A stretch of DNA of 64,000 nucleotides from Archangium violaceum (GTDB taxonomy: Bacteria > Myxococcota > Myxococcia > Myxococcales > Myxococcaceae), in NCBI RefSeq assembly GCF_016859125.1, contig NZ_CP069338.1:4155501-4219500 (forward strand), given 5' to 3'. This document shows, piece after piece, positions 8,473 to 16,085 of this stretch (position 1 is its first letter; each line of letters starts with the position of its first letter). The notes beneath the pieces were generated by a model that did not search any database, had not been told where the DNA came from, and saw only the letters and a list, made by a program, of their open reading frames with translations. The position numbers and the translations under genes are program-made.

Positions 8473-9213
8473 GTGCGACTCGAGACAACGCTCGTGGGCA
8501 ACGGCCCCCGCCGCATCGGCCTGGTACATGGACTCGGTGTCGACTCGTCCACCTGGGAGCCCTTCATCGAGCAGCTCCGCGCGGCGGGCGAGGTGACGGT
8601 TTTCGCTCCCGACCTGCGGGGCCATGGCCGCAGTCCGCGGCCGGACTCGTGGGGGCTCGCCGAGTTCGCCGACGATCTCGTCGAGACCCTCCCGCCTGAC
8701 CTCGACGTCGTCGTGGGACACTCGCTCGGAGGCGCGGTGCTCGCGGCCGCGGTGGAGCGGTTGCGGCCCGGCCACGCGGTGTACCTGGATCCAGGCTTCC
8801 AGCTGGGCCTGCCGACTTCCGGGCTCCGGGGCCGGCTGTTCTGGGCTGCTCCGGCCCTGACACTCGGTGTCGCCGCCCTCATCACCGCGCGCTCGAACGC
8901 GGCGGCGCGCAAGGGCTACCCGGAGCGTACGCAGCGCCTCATCGCGGACGCGACAGCGCGCTTCGACAAGCGGATGGCGACGAGCGTCTTCCGGGACATC
9001 GCCTTCCATCCGGTGGTCGCCGCCAGGCCCCTCGTGCCCTCCACCGTCGTGCTCTCCGCGGACAGCAAGGCCGTGTTGCCAGAGGCGCTTGCCACGGCAC
9101 TGACGGGGTTCGGGTGGGATGTGCGCAGGCTGCCCCACCTGCGCCACGACATGCAACTGCAGGATCCGGCGGCGACGTTCGCGCTCCTGCGGGACGTGCT
9201 GCTCGGCGAGTGA
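8473..9213 (+). CDS. alpha/beta hydrolase
   Basis: 246 residues from a GTG at 8473. The fold markers are in order: oxyanion HG in GLVHGLGVDSSTWEPF, DLRGHGRSPRPDSWG, the nucleophile elbow VVGHSLGGAVLAAA, an acidic residue near VVLSADSKAVLP and the C-terminal HLRHDMQLQDP supplying the His. Substrate unknown; likely a cytoplasmic carboxylesterase or lipase-like enzyme. No signal peptide. It stands alone between IS debris and the tmRNA-like remnant. Confidence 0.8.
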   Translation: MRLETTLVGNGPRRIGLVHGLGVDSSTWEPFIEQLRAAGEVTVFAPDLRGHGRSPRPDSWGLAEFADDLVETLPPDLDVVVGHSLGGAVLAAAVERLRPGHAVYLDPGFQLGLPTSGLRGRLFWAAPALTLGVAALITARSNAAARKGYPERTQRLIADATARFDKRMATSVFRDIAFHPVVAARPLVPSTVVLSADSKAVLPEALATALTGFGWDVRRLPHLRHDMQLQDPAATFALLRDVLLGE

Positions 9214-9233
9214 GTTCTGAGCCGGCCCTTCAC

Positions 9234-9264
9234 GGTGGCGGCTTCGATTCCCGCCGCCTCCACT
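9234..9264 (+). other. tmRNA/tRNA 3'-end-like remnant (possible att site)
   Basis: GCGGCTTCGATTCCCGC forms a T-arm (loop TTCGATT, four of five stem pairs; the normally invariant 53-61 pair is C-C) and is followed by CGCCTCCACT, like the acceptor 3' strand CGCCTCCACCA of a tmRNA but with CCA degraded. No 5' half exists nearby. It is best read as a decayed attachment-site copy left by an integrated element. Confidence 0.4.
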
Positions 9265-9349
9265 AGAAGTTACCCGCCGCTCTGAGCCGAGCCTACTCCC
9301 AACGAGGATGCGCGGCTCGCCTTGGGGGACCAAAGCTTCCTGACTCGCC

Positions 9350-9397
9350 ACCTCTTCAGGCGCCACGCTCGCCTCCTCCTCGCCCGCTTGGGGGAGC
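9350..9397 (-). mobile_element. short IS91-derived remnant (copy C)
   Basis: About 45 bp (TCAGGCGCCACGCTCGCCTC then CGCTTGGGGGAGC) match the distal edge of the other IS91 fragments and stop at the same CTTGGGGGAGC (9387-9397). It abuts the low-GC segment carrying the beta-helix gene. Confidence 0.55.
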
Positions 9398-9439
9398 GTA
9401 TATAGCCTATTTCGGATTTGTTCACATGCTCACTTAGAC

Positions 9440-9479
9440 AAAGGCACGAGCAGATGAACCGCCGTCTGCTCGTGCCTTT
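9440..9479 (-). terminator. Rho-independent terminator of the beta-helix gene
   Basis: A perfect 15-bp inverted repeat (AAAGGCACGAGCAGA, 9440-9454; partner 9465-9479) with a 10-nt loop lies just after the stop at 9488. On the minus transcript the second arm ends in U's. The near-AT-rich base and length resemble Bacillota terminators. Confidence 0.8.
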
Positions 9480-9487
9480 GCTATCAT

Positions 9488-11614
9488 TTATGGAGCCGCC
9501 GGTTGATTTGTCAGCGTCTGGCTGATCTTGGCGTAGTACGTGTTTTGCGATTGGGTGCTGGACGGATACGACATGCTGAACGAGCTGCTGCCCCCATGGG
9601 CGGTCGTGGACGTTCCCTCCGTAAAGGGCCCCACTTCCGAGTAGGTCCACCCCGTACTGCCGGCTTCAAAGCCCTGGTTCGTAATCGGCACGCTGTTGAT
9701 CGCAATATCGTCCCAGAATGCCGTTGCGCTGTAATTATAGACGATCTGTTTGGACATCAACCTGAACTCCAGCGTAAAGGTCGTCTTCCCGCTCAGAATA
9801 CTTGTGACGTCAATGGTGTGCTGGTACCAGGTGTTGGCAGTCTTGCTGGCGTCCGCCAAATCCTCTTCCCATACGATCGTTCCGTCAATCAGCGCCTGTT
9901 TGTACCAATAGCCGGTCGTGGAATAGAGATTCGAATCCCTTTCCCAGAACGTGAGCGTCTTCGTCGCAGGCGGAGTCTGGAATATCTGTACTTCCATATA
10001 GTGCCCATACGTGTTCGCCGTGCTCCCATTGGTCCAGAGCCTGACATACCTTGCGCGGACCGGGCTGAAGGCAATCTCTTTCCCGGCGCTTGTTTCGACA
10101 TACTCGGCATCCGTCCCGACGCCCTGGCCTGCGCTATTGTCGGCGTCGTTATTGAATACGGTGGTGACGCCGGAAGCAAAAGTAGGATCGTTCGACAGTT
10201 GTACGACGATATCGTAGTAGATTCTGCCGTCGGGGTAGTAATGCCAGAGCTTGATGCTCGTCAAACTATAGCTTGCGCCAAGATCGACTTGGATCGATTG
10301 GGGTCCGTTGATGACCGTCCCGTACCCGGACATCGTGGAGTTGTTGGTCACCCCATCCGTTATGGCGGCTGCGTTGGTCAGTGTGCTGCCCGTAAACGTC
10401 TTGCCTGCCGCTACATTGGCGCCAGTCGTGCTGCCCGTATATTCGTACGCTCCGATGTCATAGTTGGAGCCGATGGGGCGCGAATTCGTGTTGCCATAAT
10501 CGTAATTGGGCGCACCCAGGCTGGTGCCGCTGTTGATGGCTGGGCTTGTCGACTGCAAATGATAGCTGCCCGTTTCGTCGCCCGTGTAACTGACGAACTG
10601 CGGATTGGCCGTTATATTTCCTTGTACGTTACCCAGGGCTTGCGCCTTTATCGTGCTGATGTTGGTGTTGTTGTTGTAGACGAGGTTGTTGTGGATTTTA
10701 TTGTTCGTTCCGATTTGGTCGGGGACGGCGTAGCCGTATTCTCGAATTCCGTAGTCGCCGTTATTGACGGCTATGTTGTTGGTGACCACCATGTTATCGG
10801 CAATGACGCCTCCGGGAGAATCCCCGGCTCCGAACAGAATGCCGCCTTTGGCATTATTGAAGACGGTGTTGTTGGAAATGGTGACGTCCGTAGCGGCGTG
10901 CCACAGGTGGATACCGTATCCGGAAACCCGGAACGCGATATTGTTCATCACATGTCCGCCGTCGATGGAGTGATAAATCCCCTGGACGGTGGAGACTACG
11001 GAAGGCCAAGGACCGATGTCATGCACGTAGTTGCCAATAATATCGCCATTGCTCTTGGCGTAATTGGCGTTAACGATGCCTGCTCCCCCGTTGCTGCCGC
11101 ATGTGTTGGCCGGAATGTCATGGACATGATTGTTTTTAATGGTTGTATTGCCGCCGTCATTGAAGATGCCGAGGCATAAACCGGCAGAACCTTCGATATC
11201 AAAGCCGTCGATCGTCACGTAATCGCCGTTATTTTTCAAAACAAACCAGTTGGTCGAGTTCTTTGTGCCGGCGTAAGAGTTTTTGATCTTCGCCCCCCAT
11301 TTCGTGTCCGAAACGTACTTGATCGGATTGGCGGCCGTTCCGCTGTTCATTAGCGTAATGTTGTCTTCGCTATAAACTCCAGGAGCCACATGCACGATGG
11401 CTCCCGCAGTCACCGTGCTGCCCGCTTTGCGAATGGTTTTCCACGCCGCGCTGGGAGAATCGCCCGAGTTGCTGTCGGATCCGGTGTTGACGTTGACATA
11501 GTAGTCGGTTGCAGCTGCTGCAGGTGCCGGCTGCACGAGCGAGGCAATGTGGAATGCCGCCACGGCGGCAACGACGACTGCCCGCAGGAATGAAAGCGCC
11601 TCCGATTTCAACAT
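9488..11614 (-). CDS. secreted right-handed beta-helix protein with discoidin-like domain
   Basis: 708 residues. Signal peptide (about 1-38, ending APAAAA), then DYYVNVNTGSDSNSGDSPSA and IVHVAPGVYSEDN typical of DUF1565/pectate-lyase-like beta-helices, with repeated N-rich rungs (TTIKNNHVHDI, VTISNNTVFNNAKGG, MVVTNNIAVNNGDYGI, NKIHNNLVYNNN). Around 430-560 lies an F5/8-type C (discoidin) domain, ending YVRLWTNG and MEVQIFQ, then a beta-sandwich carbohydrate-binding-like C-terminus. Likely an extracellular polysaccharide lyase. It is much AT-richer than its neighbours, uses non-GC3 codons and has a full AAGGAGGTAAC site 7 nt before the ATG, all suggesting acquisition from a Bacillota donor. 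Confidence 0.8.
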   Translation of the reverse strand: MLKSEALSFLRAVVVAAVAAFHIASLVQPAPAAAATDYYVNVNTGSDSNSGDSPSAAWKTIRKAGSTVTAGAIVHVAPGVYSEDNITLMNSGTAANPIKYVSDTKWGAKIKNSYAGTKNSTNWFVLKNNGDYVTIDGFDIEGSAGLCLGIFNDGGNTTIKNNHVHDIPANTCGSNGGAGIVNANYAKSNGDIIGNYVHDIGPWPSVVSTVQGIYHSIDGGHVMNNIAFRVSGYGIHLWHAATDVTISNNTVFNNAKGGILFGAGDSPGGVIADNMVVTNNIAVNNGDYGIREYGYAVPDQIGTNNKIHNNLVYNNNTNISTIKAQALGNVQGNITANPQFVSYTGDETGSYHLQSTSPAINSGTSLGAPNYDYGNTNSRPIGSNYDIGAYEYTGSTTGANVAAGKTFTGSTLTNAAAITDGVTNNSTMSGYGTVINGPQSIQVDLGASYSLTSIKLWHYYPDGRIYYDIVVQLSNDPTFASGVTTVFNNDADNSAGQGVGTDAEYVETSAGKEIAFSPVRARYVRLWTNGSTANTYGHYMEVQIFQTPPATKTLTFWERDSNLYSTTGYWYKQALIDGTIVWEEDLADASKTANTWYQHTIDVTSILSGKTTFTLEFRLMSKQIVYNYSATAFWDDIAINSVPITNQGFEAGSTGWTYSEVGPFTEGTSTTAHGGSSSFSMSYPSSTQSQNTYYAKISQTLTNQPAAP

Positions 11615-11649
11615 GATTGTTACCTCCTTGGGTTGTTTATTTGCAGACG

Positions 11650-11880
11650 AAGTATAGGTGAAACAGGAGCCCTCCTGCGGGGAGAAGGGGTGGAGCAGGG
11701 ATGCGGAGGCAGGGATCAGCAAGGCCGAGGGCTGCGTCGGTGTAGGGGTCAAAGCCAGAGCACCCCCGTGAGGCACACAGGTGCCCTGGCATGAGGAGAG
11801 AGGCAGGGGATTGTGGGGCGAGGCAGAGTCAAGCTCAACAGCACGCCAGCTGGGGTGGCCCCTGCGCTTATACGCCTTGC
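11650..11880 (-). mobile_element. IS91-derived 3' remnant (copy D)
   Basis: Begins at AAGTATAG (11650-11657) and includes CTCAACAGCACGCCAGCTGG then GGTGGCCCCTGCGCT, close to the end of the IS91 transposase gene in copies B and F. Too decayed to translate. It bounds the beta-helix gene on its upstream side. Confidence 0.5.
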
Positions 11881-12139
11881 CGCCCTTGATCTCCTCGCAG
11901 GAGGAGATGCGTATGCACTCCAGGTTGCGCTCGGATTCGGGGGCCGCGTTGCGCGCGCCCTGAAGAGGAGCGAGCCTTGGGACTCGAGCCGTGCGTACCT
12001 GGCGGATGGTAGGGCTCCACCGTTGCGACGACGACATGTGCGCGGGCGGACACTCCTCGAAGAGCCGCCGGGCCTGAGCCTCCTGGGTGAGATCGATACC
12101 TGCCGCGACAGCATGGAGATGTACTGCGCCATGCGCACC
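11881..12139. other. decayed DNA, no intact gene
   Basis: Between the IS91 remnant and the LytTR remnant no credible frame is seen. Confidence 0.35.
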
Positions 12140-12320
12140 CGGTCCTTGGAGTGGTCGATCCAACTCGCGCAGGGGCTGACGGAGCAGGTGCATCTGGCCT
12201 CTCGCGGGGCCTGGACGTAGTAGTCCTCGGCTTCCAGCCAGTCCACCTCGCTCACGGAGAGGAAGGTGACCCGGCCGACCTCCTTGAGCACCAGCCGCTC
12301 CAGATATCGCGGCGCGGGAG
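12140..12320 (-). pseudogene. LytTR response-regulator DNA-binding domain remnant
   Basis: One minus frame reads RYLERLVLKEVGRVTFLSVS then EVDWLEAEDYYVQ, a clear LytTR start; the match continues in another frame as GQMHLLRQPLRELDRPLQ. A frameshift near 12215 and the loss of the receiver domain and end make it a pseudogene. Confidence 0.6.
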
Positions 12321-12394
12321 GAGGCGGCGCCAGGTTCGCGGCGGACTGGGAGGTGCTCTGCAGTCCCTCCACGGCACGAGCATCCAGGAAACAC

Positions 12395-12433
12395 AGAAGG
12401 GAGTGGGGGCCCGGCGGGTGCCCTCTCCCTTCT
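12395..12433 (-). terminator. terminator-like hairpin after the Cys-rich lipoprotein
   Basis: AGAAGGGAG (12395-12403) is inverted at 12425-12433 with a GC-rich loop, 24 nt beyond the stop at 12457; the minus transcript then reads TGTGTTTCC. Confidence 0.45.
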
Positions 12434-12456
12434 TTCACTTCAGCGGAGCTTCGAGG

Positions 12457-13179
12457 TCAGTCGACCACGCACTCGAACTCGTCGCTGCCGTCATACTCGT
12501 CGTTGGCCGGGTAGCAGCCGGCGTTGGCCCACGCGCTGGCGGGCTTCGAGGAGACGGGCACCTGGCGGATGCTGGTCGTGTTGGGCCAGAACTTCTTGCA
12601 GTACGAGAGGCCGCCGATGTTGCAGCCGGACGTACAGTCCGAGTCAGGCGTCCAGGCCCCACCCGTCGACTGGTGGCTGTTCACCTTGCCGCACCAGCGC
12701 GAGAAGCGGCCGACCACCCGGGGCGCGCCCAGGCACTCGAACTCGTCGCTGCCGTCATACTCGTCGTTGGCCGGGTAGCAGCCGGCGTTGGCCCACGCGC
12801 TGGCGGGCTTCGAGGAGACAGGCACCTGGCGGATGGCCACCGAGCCAGGCCAGAACTTCTGACAGTACGCGAGGCCACCGATGTTGCAGCCGGACGTACA
12901 GTCCGAGTCCGGCGTCCAGGCCCCGCTCGGGGCCGTGTGGCTGTTCACCTTGCCGCACCAGCGCGAGAAGCGGCCGAGCACCGTGGTCGCACCGCTGCCA
13001 CAGTCCACCGGGCAATTCACGCTGTTCTCGCTGGAGGTGCTGCAGTAGCCGTCGCCGCACACCGAGGCCAGGCCCGCGGTGTCCGTCTCCAGCTCCATTT
13101 CTTCCTGCGACACCGCACCGCAACCCGCGAACACTCCGAGAGACAGCCCAGCGAGCAATACGATCAGACGATTCTTCAC
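12457..13179 (-). CDS. Cys-rich lipoprotein with two near-identical repeats
   Basis: 240 residues from a GTG at 13179 (CAGGAG site 7 nt upstream). Signal ends LSLGVFAGC, a lipobox. After a short CGDGYCSTSSENSVNCPVDC motif come two repeats of about 80 residues, each GRFSRWCGKVNSH, AWTPDSDCTSGCNIGGL, a YC(Q/K)KFWP segment, IRQVPVSSKPASAWANAGCY and ANDEYDGSDEFEC. The DNA of the repeats is also almost identical. Six conserved cysteines per repeat suggest disulfide-stabilised outer-membrane or surface modules. Family not named with confidence. Confidence 0.75.
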   Translation of the reverse strand: MKNRLIVLLAGLSLGVFAGCGAVSQEEMELETDTAGLASVCGDGYCSTSSENSVNCPVDCGSGATTVLGRFSRWCGKVNSHTAPSGAWTPDSDCTSGCNIGGLAYCQKFWPGSVAIRQVPVSSKPASAWANAGCYPANDEYDGSDEFECLGAPRVVGRFSRWCGKVNSHQSTGGAWTPDSDCTSGCNIGGLSYCKKFWPNTTSIRQVPVSSKPASAWANAGCYPANDEYDGSDEFECVVD

Positions 13180-13257
13180 GCGCAGCTCCTGCGTAGGGGG
13201 GAGGGATGGTTCACCTGGGTAACATATCACTCTCACTCGAAAATAAACAGGTTTTCC

Positions 13258-13441
13258 TTATAAAACGGCTTGAACATCTCTGTCCAAGCGTAGAGGTAGA
13301 ACCAGCACGTCGAGCACGCTCACGGCGTACCAGGCGGCGCCGTGCACCCCCAGGAGAAGGATGGTGAAGACAGCATCCCAGGGCTTGAAGTACGGCAGAC
13401 GGCTCTCGCTCCCCCTCGGCCGTAGACGCCTGGAGTCCCGC
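13258..13441 (-). pseudogene. 3' fragment of a membrane-protein gene
   Basis: The frame ending at 13258 contains PYFKPWDAVFTILLLGVHG then AAWYAVSVLDVLVLPLRL, one to two membrane helices, and ends DVQAVL. It is cut at the IS110 left edge (GTATAG, 13442). Not identified. Confidence 0.45.
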
Positions 13442-13548
13442 GTATAGAGGAGATGAAGCGGCCGGGCGGCCAAGGGGGCGAGGAGGCGCACCGAGCCCTC
13501 CATTGCGGCGGAGCAGAGGTGACCGCCGAAGTGGGGGGAATGGGCGAT

Positions 13549-14576
13549 GGAGTACATTGGCATCGACGTGCACAAGCGGGACAGCCAGGTGTGCATTCTG
13601 GGCGAGAGTGGAGAGGTGGTGCTGGAGCAGCGGGTGAGGACGTAACGGGAGCGGTTGGGGGCGCTACTGAGCAAGCGCCCGAAGGCCCGGGTGCTATTGG
13701 AGGCCTCCACCGAGAGCGAATGGGTGGCGCGGTACTTGGAGGAGAGGGGTCACGAGGTGGTGGTGGCAGACCCGAATTTCGCACCCATGTACGCCACGCG
13801 CAGCCGTCGGGTGAAGACAGACAAGAGGGATGCGCGCAGCCTGGCGGAGGCGTGCAGGTTGGGGGCATACCGGCCGGCGCACCGCATTTCGGACGGCAGG
13901 AGGCACCTGAAGGCGCAGCTGGCGGTGCGTGAGGCGCTGGTGCGCACGCGTACCCGCTACATTTCCCTGGTGAGCGCCCTGGTGCGGTACGAAGGGTGGC
14001 GGATGGGGAGGCGGAGTCCTTCGTCAAGCGGGTGGCGGCCCTGCCTCTGCCGGGCAGGCTCATGGCGCAGGTGGCGCCGCTGCTCAATCTCATGCAGCAC
14101 CTCAACGAGCAGATTGTCTTCATGAATGGGGTGCTTGAGCGAGTGGCCCACAAGGACGAGCAGGTGGCGCGCCTGTGCACGGTGCCCCAGGTGGGGCCAG
14201 TGACGGCGTGTGCCTTCGTGTCCGCGGTGGATGAGCCCGAGCGTTTCAGCGGGCCGCACCAGGTGGAGGCGTACCTGGGGTTGGTGCCGGGCGAGAAGAG
14301 CTCGGGAGAGAAGCAACACCGAGGCCCGATAACGAAGACAGGAAACAGCCGGGTGCGCTGGCTGCTGATACAAGCGGCCCTCTCCCTGCTACGGGTGAAG
14401 AGGCCAGAAACGGAACACCTGCGAGAGTGGGCCGAGAAGAATGCCGCCCGGCGAGGCAAGAACATTGCGGTGGTAGCACTGGCACGCAGGCTGGACGGAA
14501 TCCTCTTCGCCATGATGCGCGATGGGACGAAATACCGGCCACCCCAAGCACAGGAGGAGGAGATGGAGGCAGCCTG
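13549..14576 (+). pseudogene. IS110 transposase, nonsense plus frameshift (copy 2)
   Basis: Same N-terminus as 7349 (MEYIGIDVHKRDSQ). A TAA follows EQRVRT (near 13643), and after VSALVRYEG the frame shifts to MADGEAESFVKRVAALPLPG. The C-terminal Transposase_20 domain is well preserved: LCTVPQVGPVTACAFVSAV, FSGPHQVEAYLGLVPGEKSS, ITKTGNSRVRWLLIQAA. The end EEEMEAA is at 14576. Both lesions recur in the other long copy. Confidence 0.85.
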
Positions 14577-14986
14577 AGCTGAGGGAGCAACGGCCTGCCG
14601 CCTGAAGGTGAGCGGCTTCTCCAACAGGTTTCGACGGGCGGGTGAGCGCGTATTCCGCCTTGGCCAAAGCAGCACAGGGCCGAAGTATAGAAGGCGCCCC
14701 CGCTGTCGAATCTCCCCATGCGCCGGCGGCACAGCCCGCCCCTGGTTGAGCGCGAACAGAAGGATGAAGGGACCTCGAGGAGAGAGAGCAGCAAGCCAGA
14801 AGGCGTACAGGAGGCGCACAGTCCTTCGAGGCCGTCGCCGCACCCGCGCCCGCCCCCACGCGTGGGGCCAAGGGCGAGGCGGGCGCGGCAGCGGCGACGA
14901 GGGGCTGAAGGAAAGTATTTGGGTAGGGATGGCTGTTGTTGAAAGTGAAACAGGGCGAAGTGCCTGATTCGGGGGGCCGCTTCACA

Positions 14987-15472
14987 GAAGGACGGATAGG
15001 AGCCCTGTAGAGAGGTGGCGGCCAGGAGCGGAGGTGACGAGGAGGGCGGCTGAAGGGGGCCCTCCCGAGCAGAGAGCCAGGCAGGTGGAGAAGCCGCGCC
15101 GCCCCTTGGGGTACACGCCGGCCCTGGCCGACCTCCCATGAGGAGCGCGGCAGGGGCCTGGCTCTATTGGCGCTGGCGGCTTGAGCTTCAACACCACGAG
15201 GCGTGGAGGGGCCCGCGCGCCGGGGCCAGCCTCGCACCTGCCGTGGGCAGGCCCAGGTGCTCCAGAATCGCTCGCACCCCTCCCGCCTCGTTCACGTACG
15301 CCAGCACTCTTAAGCCTGCCTCCACACCTCACGCAGGCGAACACGTCGAAGTCGAACGTCCTCCTGAGCAACTCGGCGAAAGTCTACTCGCGGTGTCTTC
15401 TCCTTCATCGGCTCCTTGCTGGCCGCTGCCTGGGGCGCCACGCTCGCCTCCTCCGCTCCCGCTTGGGGGAGC
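14987..15472 (-). mobile_element. IS91-derived fragment (copy E)
   Basis: About 98% identical to 3726-4213. The transposase end (stop at 15188-15190) is broken again by small indels near 15309 and 15379. It ends at CTTGGGGGAGC (15462-15472), right against the truncated lipoprotein gene. Confidence 0.65.
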
Positions 15473-15937
15473 GTGCACCAGTCCGCGTGGCATCAGCACC
15501 TCACGGCCCTCCAGCTTCGTGCTGGAGAAGAAGCCCGTGGAGTAGTTCGAGGGCTCGTCCGAGAAGACGTGGAAGTCCGTCATGCGACCCTCGGCGTCGA
15601 CGCGGAGGATGCGGCCGGGACGCTCCAGCGTCTCCTGCGGGGTGAGCACCGGGGCGACGGGGATGTAGAGGTCCTCGATCCGTCCGCGCAGGGCCTCGCC
15701 GTTGATGGAGCTGCCGGCCCGCGAGGCGCTGACGAGCCCCTGGCGGCTCGCCGCACAGTCCCTGGCGGTGAGGTGCGAGCCCATCACCCGGGGCAGTGCG
15801 CTGGAGAGCACCACGGGAGCGCCGAGCTGGGGAAGGCCCTCGGGCTGCTGGCAGTCGGAGGAGGGCGGCTTGTTGGGGTCCCCGCAGCCGAGGGTCAGCA
15901 GCAGGGTGCACGTGAGGGCGGTGAGCAGGCGGGACAT
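15473..15937 (-). pseudogene. lipoprotein, 5' part only
   Basis: MSRLLTALTCTLLLTLGC is a lipoprotein signal; the mature part reads DPNKPPSSDCQQPEGLPQL, VMGSHLTARDCAASRQGLVS, RIEDLYIPVAPVLTPQETLE, GRILRVDAEGRMTDFHVFSD. After about 155 residues (MPRGLVH) the frame enters IS91 sequence. Probably the N-terminal part of a longer secreted protein; family unknown. Confidence 0.6.
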
Positions 15938-16085
15938 GGAGCTCCTGAGCCGATGGAGAACGCGGCGAGCAATGCCGCGCGGCTCTTATACGCCGGCCCG
16001 GTGACACGCTGGAGGGCCAGGGCCTGGCGGGCCGGAGATGCTCCCGGGGGAGGGGAGCGCCTCCGGGCCCGTGGACCCTCGGGGC

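Larger units (their letters stand above)
13442..15472. mobile_element. IS110 plus IS91 composite (copy 2)
   Basis: From GTATAG at 13442: a near-complete IS110 (to about 14692), a second AAGTATAG (14693-14700), about 290 bp of non-coding sequence and an IS91-derived end (14987-15472, stopping at CTTGGGGGAGC). The first 1,545 bp are about 99% identical to 21676-23221. Its two flanks are parts of different genes. Confidence 0.75.

Noticed and set aside
9234-9264. Intact tRNA gene
   Set aside because: Only a T-arm and acceptor 3' strand are present; no anticodon or D arm upstream.
14577-14986. Coding gene between IS110 and IS91 parts
   Set aside because: Several ORFs on both strands, none with recognisable domains; conserved between copies only because the whole element was duplicated.
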